From: Sycobia sp. Sy_11
Taxonomy: Eukaryota > Arthropoda > Insecta > Hymenoptera > Epichrysomallidae
Length of the DNA: 64,000 nt
Assembly (NCBI GenBank): GCA_018907035.1
Contig: JACCIC010000206.1
Span: forward strand, 705,001 to 769,000
Reading direction: 5' to 3'
Shown piece by piece: positions 49,975 through 61,436 of the stretch; position 1 is the stretch's first letter; every line of letters begins with the position of its first letter. The position numbers were made by a program, and so were the translations under genes. Under the pieces are notes generated by a model. That model ran no database searches and had not been told where the DNA came from. It saw only the letters and a list, made by a program, of their open reading frames with translations.

Positions 49975-50323
49975 GTACGGGCCCGGCGCGTGTTCGCCCA
50001 TACCGCGGAGGCCTGAGAGACGTTAATGGCTGTACAAGAGGTACCCTCCCGTTCGCCTCTCCCCCTGCCACCTTCCCGCCGTCCTCGGTTTTCGCGGAGA
50101 CGGGAGAAGAAGGTGAAGGAAGAAAGGGACGGGAAGGGAGAGGGAGAGGGAGCGCGAGAGGGAGAGGGGGAGGGCGACAGCGAGACAGCGTGCGAGAGGG
50201 ATGTAAAGGAGGAAAGAAACGTCAACGCCGCGCGTGCGTGGACCTTGCGCGAGCGCGGCGCGCATTCTTTTAGCAACATTGTGTGCTATCGCGGCGCACG
50301 CCTGTGTCCGGCTGCGAGAGTCA

Positions 50324-50325
50324 GT

Positions 50326-50363
<38 letters not shown>
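50324..50363. repeat. (TG)n microsatellite
   Basis: About 38 bp with one TATG at the left end. Confidence 0.96.
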
Positions 50364-50364
<1 letters not shown>

Positions 50365-50772
50365 AGCGTGTGCATGATACAGAGGAGGAGAGAGGGAGAG
50401 GCAGATTAAGAAAAGGAAACAAACGGTGTCGAAGTATTGATCGCTCGCGTATAGGTGCCCAACGACGTATATACGCGTTCGCTTGTGTGCAAATAAGTAA
50501 GGCTCGAGCATCATATATAAACTGAATAGAGCAGGGCGCGTGGAGGGGGGGGACAAGGCGGGGCGGGAGGTAAATTGACTTTTTCCTCCCTGCTGCCACG
50601 TATATATATATACATGTATTAATTAAAACGCCGTTGAATTATTTCTCCTCGCGACAATCTGTCCTCGTTTATAAGGACATTCCTGAGAGGGTAAACGAGT
50701 CGACTCTTGAATAAGCGCGAATGCAATTTACGCGCTCTCTCCCTCTGCCTCACTTTTACTTCTATTTCCTTT

Positions 50773-50776
<4 letters not shown>

Positions 50777-50815
<39 letters not shown>
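50777..50815. repeat. (CT)n microsatellite
   Basis: About 36 bp pure CT. Confidence 0.95.
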
Positions 50816-51796
50816 CCTGTCTCTCGCGCCGAAGTCATTCGCTTTTCCCTTCCGTCCTGCTCCTTTTGCGGGTGGCGCGAGGCTTTAAAATAAGGTATAA
50901 TAAGAAAATGCAGCGACATGCAGTTGTCATTCGGGCTCCAGACGCTACTGCCGCGCGGCCGAGTCGCTTTTCGCGTTCGCTTTGTATCGGCGCGCACGGC
51001 GCATTCAGTGCCAGTCGCACGAGCTGAGCTTGACAACAAAAATAGCGACGAAAACGTACGTCGCGCGACTCGCCAATGAGAAATGATTTATCCGTAGACT
51101 TAGAATGATTTCCGCTGTAAAGTTGCAATTTGTTAAATGACGATGATCGGATATTGTCGGAGCGATGCTCTTCTGAATCGAAATAAGTTGATGGATGTGA
51201 ATTATCGATATGGAGACGTATAAGTGCGGTAGAGCTGAAAAGTAGCTAACAAATATAATTGGACATCTAAAAGAATTGCCATTATAAGTTTCAGAATAGT
51301 ATTCTTTATTTCTGGTCGGGTACGAGCGTAAAAATAGAAGACAAGTACAAGTTCCAGGAAAATCCCATTGTGAATACAAAAATAAACAATGTGTCAAAAT
51401 GGATCACGTATTTTCTAAACAGACGAGAATCGATATTATAGATCAAAATAAAATATCGATCTTGAATAATGAACTATTTTAAATTTTCGCTTTTCATGGT
51501 ACCAGTTCGATAAATTTTCTTTAGACACAAGCATTAGTATTGAATGCGTAGATAAATACGTACATTATCGATAGTTTTCCTTTCATTAATCTGTTTCATT
51601 TTTGGGACTGAAATAGACCTTCTTTTGACTATTTTAAATTAGTTTACTGGACGAAATTTCAAAAACTTTTCATCAAATTCAGAAATTACTATAGCTACGT
51701 CGAATTGAATAAATTGTTCGAAAAAAATTAATTAAAAATTAACTAAGAAGGAATATAAACTAATGTACCTAAAAGCGTCAAATCTTAGAAGTAAAA

Positions 51797-52044
51797 AATA
51801 AATGTTTAAGATGTTGGAATGAAAAAATACGCGTGGTTAGATTCACAATTATTTTATTTATCTGCTGTTTCTGCTATTGGACCATTTTCAATGTATACTA
51901 GACAGTATAATATAATATACCTGATATTGCATAATATACCTTGAAATTGACCGAACAACCGCATCGGCAATCGGTAAATAAAATAATTCTCAAAATACAC
52001 TATTCAAGTATGTTTCTTTCATTTTAACATCTTAAACATTTATT
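51797..52044. mobile_element. Long imperfect palindrome, foldback/MITE-like element
   Basis: Three blocks pair in inverted orientation around a common centre near 51,918. ATAAATGTTTAAGATGTT at 51,798-51,815 is exactly complementary to 52,026-52,043 (18/18). AATTATTTTATTTA at 51,847-51,860 matches 51,975-51,988 (14/14). TTTCAATGTATA at 51,886-51,897 pairs with 51,935-51,946 (11/12). An additional AATGAAA pair lies just inside the outer block. Arms of about 120 bp, with small loops and indels, make a hairpin of about 250 bp without coding capacity, which is typical of foldback elements and some MITEs. No clear target-site duplication is visible. A hairpin-RNA locus is an alternative reading. 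Confidence 0.6.
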
Positions 52045-53330
52045 TCATTATGTTTCACCAAGTGTACAGCGAAGCGTCAATTCATTATATAAAAAATAAA
52101 ACTTAAATCTAAGATGGTTTAAAGCAAATTATGTACGTTTCTCTTTAAAAGACCTGTGTGCTCATCAATAGGACGACAGATGAGCCTTAATTTGTAGACG
52201 TACGAAGTTCTAAAGAAAGAAAGAAAGAATTATAATTTAAACTGTTAATTCTACTTGGAAATCAATGAAAACATATCTTCAGTAGCTTCGTACAATGATT
52301 ATATCAGAGTTTTGATGAGAGTAACAAACAAAAATTTGAAATTCCAACATTTCTTCTATACTTCATAATATGTTTCTATAATACTTAATTCAACAACGGA
52401 AAAATATCAGAAATTAACTTTCTTCTCAAGAATTCGAGAAACAAGTTTTATGTTTTCCTTGATCTATAAGTTTCTATCAATATACATTAGAGTAATGAAT
52501 TTAATTTTTAATATTCATTACCATCGGCAAATTCTGTTACAAATAAATCATTGAAAATTAAGCTGTAATCTATGCATGAAATTGATAATAAATATTCATT
52601 AACATCGGTAAATTATTGTTCGAATAAATCATTGAAGTTCAAGCCGTCAAATAAAAATATGAAAATTTTTTTCGGATATAAATTATTTTAAACTTATGAG
52701 CACGGAAGAGAAGTGTCACCTCCAAAAAAAGAAGAAGAAAACAGCGCTGGTAAGTTGAAGTAACATCGAGTGGTTTGGCAGGTTGGCAAATGAACTAAAT
52801 TTAATTAATCGCATTAAAAAGTTTTTTATAAGAATGTTCTTTTAAATTTAGTTTTAAGTAGCGCTTTGCCAGCTTCTTCATATTATACGTCACGATTTCA
52901 TAAATTTCCGTTCTTCAGCAAAATTCATCGGCATTCGGTTCAGTCGCTTCATTGGGAAAAGGAAGCTATACTCTATGAAAAGTCAGTCGGACGAGTAGAA
53001 TCTACGCTTCCTATTTTCAGCGATACATCGGCGAGTTTTTGATCGTCTTCGATGAGTTTTCTTAATCGCGAATCAAAAGAAGGAGACGAGAGAGTAGGAA
53101 GGAATACTACGTACTTCGTTTTCTGTAATGGATAGAGCGTATTTTTTCCCCGGAGATCATTGCAATCTCTCTTTTCGCTCTGTTAGCTCAAAAGTTTTTC
53201 GCTGATTGAATGTTTGAGTTCCCGGAATCGATCGTTCTGCTGTAACTTCACCAGAAGGTTGATGTAGAAAACATTGAAACTGTATTTGTTATTGATTAAA
53301 AAAATAATGTTTGAACATATCTACGGTATT
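52045..53330. other. AT-rich block, no gene seen beyond the tandem duplication
   Basis: Stops in all frames to about 52.7 kb, then moderately mixed DNA. No transposase motif was recognised around the palindrome or the duplication. Confidence 0.5.
52511..52649 (+). repeat. Two-copy degenerate tandem duplication, 81-bp period
   Basis: TATTCATTACCATCGGCAAA at 52,512 is followed 81 bp later by TATTCATTAACATCGGTAAA at 52,593. Both copies continue with AATAAATCATTGAA. The two copies are about 57 bp and clearly related, with substitutions and small indels. This is an old local duplication in AT-rich DNA with no coding content. Confidence 0.7.
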
Positions 53331-53335
53331 TTCCT

Positions 53336-53566
53336 TTAAGTTTTAGTTCGATTTAGTTTTGTAAAAATAATATAATACAAGATGAAATGTCCCACTGCTT
53401 TAATATCTCCCCTATTTTTCATGTAATGAAACCATAAATCAAGAAGTATGCGCAATAATTGCAAAAGCAATTCATGAGGGCTGATTTCAATGAAAGGCCC
53501 GTCATAAAAAGAAAAATTCCCTTCTTTCATTCTTTCGCCCTCGAAGACGAAAATACGCGAATACAT
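53336..53566 (-). CDS. Candidate small ORF, 76 aa, unknown
   Basis: A true ATG on the minus strand opens 76 codons free of simple repeats, starting MYSRIFVFEGERMKEGNFSF, with a Leu-rich helix-like stretch (residues 33-43) and a C-terminal hydrophobic stretch before a basic tail. It lies at the boundary between a 2.5-kb AT-rich block and a CpG-rich block. The plus strand is also open over much of it, in a protein-like frame containing FNERPVIKRKIPFFHSFALE, so the coding strand, if any, is uncertain. No splice sites or polyadenylation signal clearly belong to it. Chance is the default explanation. Confidence 0.1.
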   Translation of the reverse strand: MYSRIFVFEGERMKEGNFSFYDGPFIEISPHELLLQLLRILLDLWFHYMKNRGDIKAVGHFILYYIIFTKLNRTKT

Positions 53567-53661
53567 GCTCTTATGTTACGATTGACCTCCCCCGCCTCCC
53601 TAGCAGCAATAAGGACCAAGGCTTTGTACACATATACTTTTTTTATGTCGTCATTTATATA

Positions 53662-53664
53662 CAG

Positions 53665-53696
<32 letters not shown>

Positions 53697-53726
53697 GCAC
53701 ATATATATATACACATACATATATAG
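53662..53726. repeat. (TA)n(CA)n(TA)n compound array
   Basis: Short TA, about 22 bp CA, short TA, then ACATACATATATA. Confidence 0.95.
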
Positions 53727-54072
53727 ACCGACTGAAAATACGCGCTCGGGAGGACAATGGGCCACGGGGGTTTCGACCCTGGACAATTTTTTTTTGCAGG
53801 GTCTCGCGCGGCGCACGCACAGGGGGGGGGGCGGGGGGCTGCCTCGCGAGCGAAGAAAATTGTTTCTATGCAAATTTTATAACTCGTGGCGCTCGCTGTC
53901 AAGAGGAGCGGGACCCGCCTCCTCTTCCTCGACCGGCCACGGATCGCCCGGCTCATCTTTAGCATGATAAAAACCGGCTTTAACCCGGGGCTACTACTAC
54001 TGACGCTGCTGCCGCCGCCGCCTTCGATTTGAAAGATTGAAGAATTTCAATTTGTGCTCCGCGCCGACGATA

Positions 54073-54074
54073 TA

Positions 54075-54129
<55 letters not shown>
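54073..54129. repeat. (CA)n(TA)n compound array
   Basis: CA about 18 bp directly joined to TA about 36 bp. Confidence 0.96.
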
Positions 54130-54130
<1 letters not shown>

Positions 54131-54326
54131 TTAAGTATTTGCTACCGCTCTTAATAAGTTTGTTATTAAAAGCCGAGCGCTCGCCAAGGCTCGCCTTAGA
54201 TCCCTTTATAATACGCTCGCGGCCTTTAAAAAGTATATACTCTTTCATAACCGATAGCTATATGCGTATGTATTATATACGCGCGTTGGACGGAGAAACT
54301 GTAATAAACGAGTAATAACTTTGCGC

Positions 54327-54328
<2 letters not shown>

Positions 54329-54366
<38 letters not shown>
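54329..54366. repeat. (TA)n microsatellite
   Basis: About 36 bp pure TA. Confidence 0.96.
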
Positions 54367-54367
<1 letters not shown>

Positions 54368-54608
54368 CTATAAAGAAAGAAACACCCGCTCTGGAGATGC
54401 CAACGAGAGATCGCTCGACTCTGCGACCTACTGTAACGAATAGATAACGATCTTTCGTACACGTATACAAAATGTATGTCCTCGCAGGCGGAAATTATCA
54501 TTACGCGCGCGAATTTATCGTGCTCTTAAAATTGACGTTCGACGCGGAGCGCGACGCGCGATAATTATCGTCCCCGGAGCAACAAAATAAACACACCTCT
54601 GTATAGAC

Positions 54609-54614
54609 TATACA

Positions 54615-54662
<48 letters not shown>

Positions 54663-54664
54663 TA
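54609..54664. repeat. (TA)n microsatellite
   Basis: ACATATATG start, then about 38 bp pure TA. Confidence 0.96.
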
Positions 54665-54858
54665 ATGGGCCGACGCGCATACGAGTATACAGTAAAACTC
54701 GCTCGCGGACACGTACTCCGCGGACGCTCCGCTCACTTCAAACGTAATCGCATCTCGCGTACGTTGCATGTCCTCGACGCTCGGCCGCTATCAGATTTCC
54801 CCGCGTTTTCCGACGTGCCGATTCGAACCATATGCATGTGTATGCGAGCGCGCGCAGA

Positions 54859-54883
54859 CACACACACACACACACACACACAC
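54859..54883. repeat. (CA)n microsatellite
   Basis: About 24 bp CA after GCGCGCAG, a Z-DNA-prone junction. Confidence 0.94.
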
Positions 54884-55517
54884 GTATTTGGACCCTCTGC
54901 TTCGCGCGATAATCGTTCAGCGCCGTCCTCCACCCCCTGTACTCGAGCACGTATGGGTTGAGTGCGCGCTACTGTAGTCACAATACGATTCGCTTGCTCT
55001 GCGCTTCTCGTTCTCCTCCCTCTGACCCCCCTCCCCCTCCCCCCGTCCACCGACAGCCTCACGCTCGGCCTCTTCGGCATCGGTTTATCATCGGAAAATC
55101 CGAGCATCTAGAATGCAAAGAAGCCGCATTGGACCGGCCTGGCCACGCCGCGACGATGGATTTTCGACCATTGGAGCGTCTCTTCGCGATGACATCGAGT
55201 GCGCGGCCGTATAGGCGGAAATTCGGCGAGATCGGGCGCTGCGGCCATCTCCGCATCTCCCGGTACAAATTTTCTTTTAGAGGCGCGCCCAGCTTCGAAT
55301 GGATCCGGAAAAAGGTGGTGAAAGAGACTCGATAAGACCGCGAGGGCTTACCGATAGATGGCTGCGGGACCAAACTTTATAAAGAATATCGGATCAAACG
55401 GACGCATTAAATCACCCTTGAGGGTTCGATTCGATCGGGTGAAAGGTTACATTTGGCACAAACTATATATATATATATATAGAGTTGAAAGGAGAGTAAA
55501 GGGGAGAGAGGGAGGCA

Positions 55518-55519
55518 GA

Positions 55520-55552
<33 letters not shown>

Positions 55553-55554
55553 TG
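55518..55554. repeat. (GA)n microsatellite
   Basis: GA with GTGA breaks; a CT array at 55,656-55,679 lies about 110 bp further on in inverted orientation. Confidence 0.94.
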
Positions 55555-55859
55555 ACTATGAACGTGCACAGAATCTCGATGGCTATTCTACTATTTGTCA
55601 TCTAGCTTCGGATCTATCTCTCTACCCGCCCCTTCCTCTCACTGTCTCCTTGCTGCTCTCTCTCTCTCTCTCTCTCTCCTTCGCTCCCACCTAACTACAC
55701 TAACTCGATCAGCGACTAAACTAACCCAACTAGTACTTTCGGTAATCGAACAGATGTTCTCCCGTTGAAACTCCGCCCGAGGATTCCATATATCCTTTCC
55801 ATTTTCCACATACGTGAGAGGACATGTATCCACGAGGTACGTACAGACCTGTAAGATTC

Positions 55860-56540
55860 TCATCTTCGGTGGCTTTGCGTTTTTGATACCGTAAACTCAT
55901 ACCGGCAATCTGGTCTCACCCTACCGGATATTCCGGGCGACCATTCTGTCGGTGAAATTTTTAGCTCAGCTTCACCACTGTCCAAGGCTTCGTGTTTTTA
56001 GGCTTAAGGTTACTGAAATCAGGTCTCACGAGGATGGATGCTTGATATACGATAAGAAATATACGCGAAATGGTTAACGCCCTTCCGCTACGCCTTATGC
56101 ACAGGGATATTGAATTTAGTTATACGCACATTCCAAGTTTTTACGGTAGGATGGTATAATTTCAAAAGCATTCTTTATCCAGATGAGATATACCGCGAAG
56201 CCGTTAAAATGAAAATTACTCCGGAAATGATATATTTATCGAACGAAAAAAGATCTAAGATTTACTAAGTTATTCTGAAAGAAGAAATCGTAAGCAATAA
56301 TCAACGCTTCGATCCGTTCTGCGGACTATCGCTGTGATTTCTACATTGATTGGTCTTTTTAAATTACACAGTCGCTAACATCAATTCTACATCTGAAAAA
56401 AAATTATTAAAACGATTCGCTTTACGACGTTGGCGCGTACAAAAGCGAAAAGCGGCCGTTGACGATCATTTGAGAAAATTTTCATGCCCACAGGCGGATA
56501 ATAATTTTATCGGTCGACCCATCTTTTTCAGCCCGATGCT
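55860..56540. other. Repeat-free DNA, no gene supported
   Basis: Unusually free of microsatellites for its neighbourhood. A 74-codon minus frame at 55,639-55,863 (starts MRILQVCTYLVDTCPLTYVE) abuts it and is unrecognised. Confidence 0.4.
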
Positions 56541-56541
56541 G

Positions 56542-56547
<6 letters not shown>

Positions 56548-56582
<35 letters not shown>
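56548..56582. repeat. (CT)n microsatellite
   Basis: About 34 bp pure CT. Confidence 0.95.
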
Positions 56583-56585
<3 letters not shown>

Positions 56586-57572
56586 ATCTTCGCGCATACC
56601 GTATACACGAGCCCTTTTGAAACTCTCCACGCCGCGCTCCCGGGGCTAATCCCTGACTCGCCGCGCTTCATTTTTTATCACTCGTTGTCGTCGCACGCCC
56701 GGCTCTTTTACTACTTAGGCTTCGAGCCGCGCGCGCGCGCCAAGCGCAAAGGGTGAAGTTCGCCGGCGAATTCGCGCACTTTATCGAGCGAAAAACTCGG
56801 ACGAGGACCTGTGGGGGGGGGGGCGTTGCAGTAGAGATATATGGAGCGACAATTCCAGGAGAGAAGATAGCAGCTCGACACTTCCGTCGGAACTTTTCTT
56901 TTGAATGCTTGCCACCCCTCCCCCTCCCAACCCGCCCTCTACCCGTGTAGACCATTCGTCGTCCCCGCCTTCTTGTTCCTCGACCCGCACTACCGCTCGT
57001 TCTTACCTCTAAGCATCGGTCTTACGTCTTCCGCAACTGGGAAAGTGAGAAAATTCATCCTAAATAAAAATGCCCCGACTCCTCCTCTCCGTGGTAAGAT
57101 CGATAAGTATGAGGCTATGTGCGCACGTACTGTAGGAACTAGACCGTGGTAGAGGGTGGGTGGGGGGAGGGGCACGGAAGAAAGAAAAAAATAACAGAGA
57201 GACAGTGGCTTTCTCGGCGAACAATGTAGCGGAACACACGGGGCTCGGAGAGCCATTCTCCGTGCCTTATTAGTCAGAACGCGGGGTACCGCGGACGGGG
57301 GGAGAAAGGGAGGAACGGAGCGAAAATCAGCGTCGACGGGCACGACGTGGCTCGACAGCCGCGGTTGACTTGCGGCTGAAATCGCCCGGGGAGATATAAT
57401 GGAAACACGCGACGATTTTCCGCCGCGTCCGCCGATGCCACCGAGCGCGGCGGCGCATGCATTCATGCATGCCGGGCGATGCTGTCGAGGCCGCTGCCGT
57501 CGACGGAACCTCCTGCGACTGAATGTATGTGCTTCTATCTACAGATAGATATATAAGCGCGCAAACGCACAT

Positions 57573-57633
57573 TTCCACGCACACGCACACGCACACACAC
57601 ACGCACACACACACACACAAACAAACAAACAAA
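57573..57633. repeat. (CA)n with CGCA breaks and (CAAA)n end
   Basis: CACGCACA units, then CA, ending in four CAAA units. Confidence 0.94.
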
Positions 57634-57779
57634 GCGGTATCGACTCTGCCAACGTTTCCTGGCCGAATGATTTTTTTTTCCAGCCGAGCCGTGGGATAAA
57701 TGCATTTATTTACGATGCCGGGGTCCCGGCCGCCCGGTTCCCGCCAATTTCGTATTCCATCACTCGGATTATTTTCAAG

Positions 57780-57816
57780 TTTTATTTACATGCTAATTTA
57801 CATGCTGCTTTAATTG
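57780..57816. promoter_or_regulatory. Candidate regulatory cluster, duplicated ACATGCT
   Basis: TTTACATGCTAATTTACATGCTG contains a direct duplication of TTTACATGCT spaced 12 bp, with an ATGCTAAT octamer-like POU site and a TAATTG homeodomain-type core 3' of it. The 200 bp around (57.64-57.85 kb) carries no long microsatellite, unlike its neighbours. The binding-site identity is inference from general consensus knowledge. Confidence 0.2.
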
Positions 57817-58053
57817 AAACGTATTTCGTTTTTCGCGATATCACGTTTGGCGAAGCCACGTATACATATGTATATATACCTTTCACTTATATAGCCGGAA
57901 AAGTTTTTATTTCACGCGCACGTGAAATTCTACGCTATATATATATATAGGGAGCTTGGCGCCTTTTTGCGCAGAGCCCGCGGCGCACTTGGGGAACTTG
58001 TTTTTCGCCGAATAACTGTACATTTAAATAGATACTTTACGACACAGTCTGGA

Positions 58054-58055
<2 letters not shown>

Positions 58056-58112
<57 letters not shown>

Positions 58113-58113
58113 A
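58056..58113. repeat. (TA)n(TAA)n array
   Basis: About 42 bp TA, then five TAA units, then TATACATA. Confidence 0.96.
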
Positions 58114-59009
58114 TACATAACCGACACTGGCGCGGTCCTAAAAATAAAGTCGAGGAGATGTGCACTATAAGCATACGGATTATCGGTGAGACCTTTTATG
58201 TACATATATATGCAGCCAGGAAATGAAAAGGCGTAGGCGTTTGTCCTGAGAGAACCAAAAGAGGAAAATACAATTTTTCAAATCCCGAGAAACGGCGCGA
58301 AACGATCTTAAGAGATTAGGGAACCGGCGCGGCGTTCGTTCACCTCGCGGAGACGCGACAGCCTCTTGCGGACACGACGAGGGTTATAGAAGAGTCACGC
58401 GAGCGGGCCCGCGCCTGCGTGAGCACACGCGCACAGCCCACGGGTACAGAGGCCACCTCCGGCTAATAAGCGGCTAAATTTCAATCAATCAACAAATTCT
58501 CCGCCGGCGCTCCCCCTTTCTTGTTTTTTTTTTTTTTTTCTACCGGCCGTATCGGGCGCGGGCATCGGTTGGCCGCCGCGTCGCCTCCCGCGAGGTGACA
58601 CATCCGCGCGGCAGCGGCGCGGAAAACCAGCTGGAGGCGCTGGGAAGGGGGCAAATTCGCCCACAGCTCCTGCAGTAAGATTGTCGCGCGCCGCATATAG
58701 AAGCCCGCGTCGCCGGGCAGATGGCAGAGTACTGGGATGCGCAAGGGCTGCTATGCTATATACATTCATACAGACGTACACACGCGCGCACAAGCACGCG
58801 CGCAATGTATGGGGTGGGGGGAGGGGGGAGGGGTTGACGTGGAAGGGGACGAGCGGGACACGCATGTTGCACACACGGCTTTGCGCGTCCATCTCGAGTA
58901 TAGGGCGCTTTCGCACAATCGCTCGTCAGACACGGACGGCCGAGTCCTGTATTATATAGCACGCGTACGGGAGAGGGAGATCTGATAGAGGGTAGCCATA
59001 ATCCGCCCC

Positions 59010-59011
<2 letters not shown>

Positions 59012-59062
<51 letters not shown>
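59012..59062. repeat. (TA)n microsatellite
   Basis: About 50 bp pure TA. Confidence 0.97.
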
Positions 59063-59064
<2 letters not shown>

Positions 59065-59689
59065 ACAGTAAGCGTTTCCGCGATTGCGATTTTGACGCAC
59101 ACAGGAGCGTTATCCCGCGATTGACTTGCGGTGCGCGTATAGACGGCGAATGGTACGGGAGGGGATAGGGGGGAACAGAGAAACACCCGTCAATGGGCCG
59201 ATAATGCCGGGCGAAAGAGATAGCCCGGTTTTTGCGACCTCTTCCCGGCTTCGAGCCCAACGATGCGGCGGGGTTCCAAGCCGAGCGATTCGCCGCCCCT
59301 CTTCTGTCTGCCCGCTCTGCCGCACGTTCGAGGCAGGACCGCGCGACGCGGATATGGCTTTTCCCGCTCTTGTCCTTTGCTTCTTTTTTCTTCTTCTCCT
59401 TCTCCTCTTTCGTTCGCTCGTTGTCGTTTGCTTTTGAGCGCCGTCGGTGCGCGCCCGTCTTCCCCCCCCCCCCGCCGGCCGATGATGCGCGCGGCGCCAC
59501 TCGCAAAAGGGAGATAATAAAGCCGCATAATTGAATAAAATTCACGGTTTTTCATGTCGAGTGGTGCCTTTTCGGGGGTCGAAGGGGCGGGGGAGCGCTC
59601 GCGGGGACAAATTTTTTTTTCTCCCCCCCCCCCTGTTTCGTTTGATAGCTGCTTTGTGTCTGCTCGATTGGGGCGATCGTACGTACGGG

Positions 59690-59690
<1 letters not shown>

Positions 59691-59751
<61 letters not shown>

Positions 59752-59752
59752 C
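59691..59752. repeat. (TA)n with CA end
   Basis: About 52 bp TA followed by CACACACGCAC. Confidence 0.97.
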
Positions 59753-59852
59753 ACTGCGGCGACATGTACCGTGTACATTTCATGCGCCGCTGATCTTTAT
59801 TTACCGGCCCGTTTCATTTTATGCGGATGTACCTGGTAATGTCTACTTCTAA

Positions 59853-60133
59853 GAGAACAGCGGCAAAAAAAAAACGATCTTTTTCATTGAAACTGTCGGT
59901 TTTTCGTTCACGTACTGGATTGGAATAGATACATTGAATAGATTACTCAACTGTTCACGCTCGCCATTGTTATGTAAAAATACGAGTATAATCGGGAATG
60001 CGACTTGTTTAGCATAAATTTGGCACGCATCGTGTACTTCAATGAGAATAAGTAATTCGTGGTCGCGAAATCCGCTCGTCATTCCGAAATGGCGGACTGA
60101 CAGAGAAGACTTACCGGTTACAATGTCGTACAA
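59853..60133 (-). other. Protein-like frame overlapping strong splice signals
   Basis: On the minus strand a 94-codon frame begins at TTG rather than ATG, contains RDHELLILIEVHDACQIYAK and stops at TAG near 59,851. The same strand has a GTAAGT donor near 60,115 and a poly-pyrimidine tract with TTCTCTTAG acceptor near 59,853, so the frame could instead be a small intron of about 260 nt. The two readings exclude each other. No family is recognised. Confidence 0.18.
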
Positions 60134-60139
60134 AAAAAT

Positions 60140-60760
60140 ATATTATATTGGAAATTAGCAAAAAATGCTTGTACAATTTGTGGTATGAAGCGTTGCAACG
60201 TTTTGTTGAGTAAAGTTCATTGTCTAATTATGCAAAAATCATCATTTTTATATTATATTTATATTGACTCTATTTTGCATGTGCATTATTTAAAAGTCAG
60301 TTTAATAAAAATTTTTGCTATAAAAATTTTATTTTCATTTTTTTTCAAATAACTTTTTATTACCATTTTTTAGTGATAAAATAACTTTTTCAAATTACTT
60401 TATAACAATAAATTAAAATATAAATTGTGTTTAGGGTAAATATATTCATTGAACTATTTTCATTAATTTATTAAATATAATGAATAAACGTGTAATGATT
60501 ACGACAAAGGACTATAACGTAATATTATTTTCATCCGATATATAAAAGCGCCAAATTATTCCGCTAAAATATTTTCCTATTAAAAATAAAAAATGTAACG
60601 CTTATCAAAATGTTTTTATATACAAATTTCAAATTGTTCTCTTTTCGGATATCTTTAACAATGCCGATCGCTTTACACAGACGTTAGGGCCGTTTATCAA
60701 TTATTCCCAATGAACCCTTAAGCTCGTTTCGTGTTTTATCGAAATTTTGCAAAGTAAACG
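60140..60760. other. AT-rich block, no gene seen
   Basis: Dense stops in all frames; no repeats of note. Confidence 0.55.
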
Positions 60761-61383
60761 TCAACTGCTTCAAACGTGTCCGTCCGCTTTCCACGTCCTC
60801 CTCGCCTACCCGAATAGCGCGTAAGCAACTACTGAACACGCGTCCAGCCGCGGCACCGCCCGTTTCGCGACCTCAAACCATCCATTCCGAAAACCGACAT
60901 TCATCAAGCGTATCAACGACAAGTGCCTGCAGCCCGCTCAAACGCATTGGCCGATCGACCCTTCCACCACCATTACCACCACCGCCACCACCGCGTCCCT
61001 TAACCTGCTCCTGCAACTCGATGCCGACCCATAAAATCCCATAATCCCGAGCCATGCCGCGACCATAAGCTATATATATATATATATAGGAAGAATGCGC
61101 CCGGTCGGCCATTAGCATAGCCTAAATCGCTTACTATATAATGGCCAATCAATGTACAAACTAATGGGATCATATTCCCCGCAGGAATGGAATTTAAAAT
61201 GCAAACTGTCGACGCGCGATCGACAGGGGAAGGGGCCGCAAATGACGCACACACATACACAAACACGGCCGCACGTGTATATCGTCGTAAACGCGCGCGA
61301 GCGCGCTCCGCAGTTCACAAAGCTCCCGCGCACGCGCTCGGCAATTTGTATTTATTTCGCGTTCGATCTATATACATCTCGTG

Positions 61384-61433
<50 letters not shown>
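61384..61433. repeat. (TA)n microsatellite
   Basis: About 47 bp pure TA. Confidence 0.97.

Positions 61434-61436
<3 letters not shown>

Noticed and set aside
55400..55440. GGGTTCGATTC resembling a tRNA B box
   Set aside because: No T-arm stem around it, no A box at the right distance and no acceptor-stem pairing.
57237..57270. GGCTCGGAGAGCC hairpin as a microRNA precursor
   Set aside because: The stem is only 5 bp and no extended complementarity of precursor length surrounds it.
58952..59545. 197-codon minus-strand ORF
   Set aside because: Begins in unremarkable GC-rich DNA and runs into a 50-bp TA array giving Ile-Tyr repeats.
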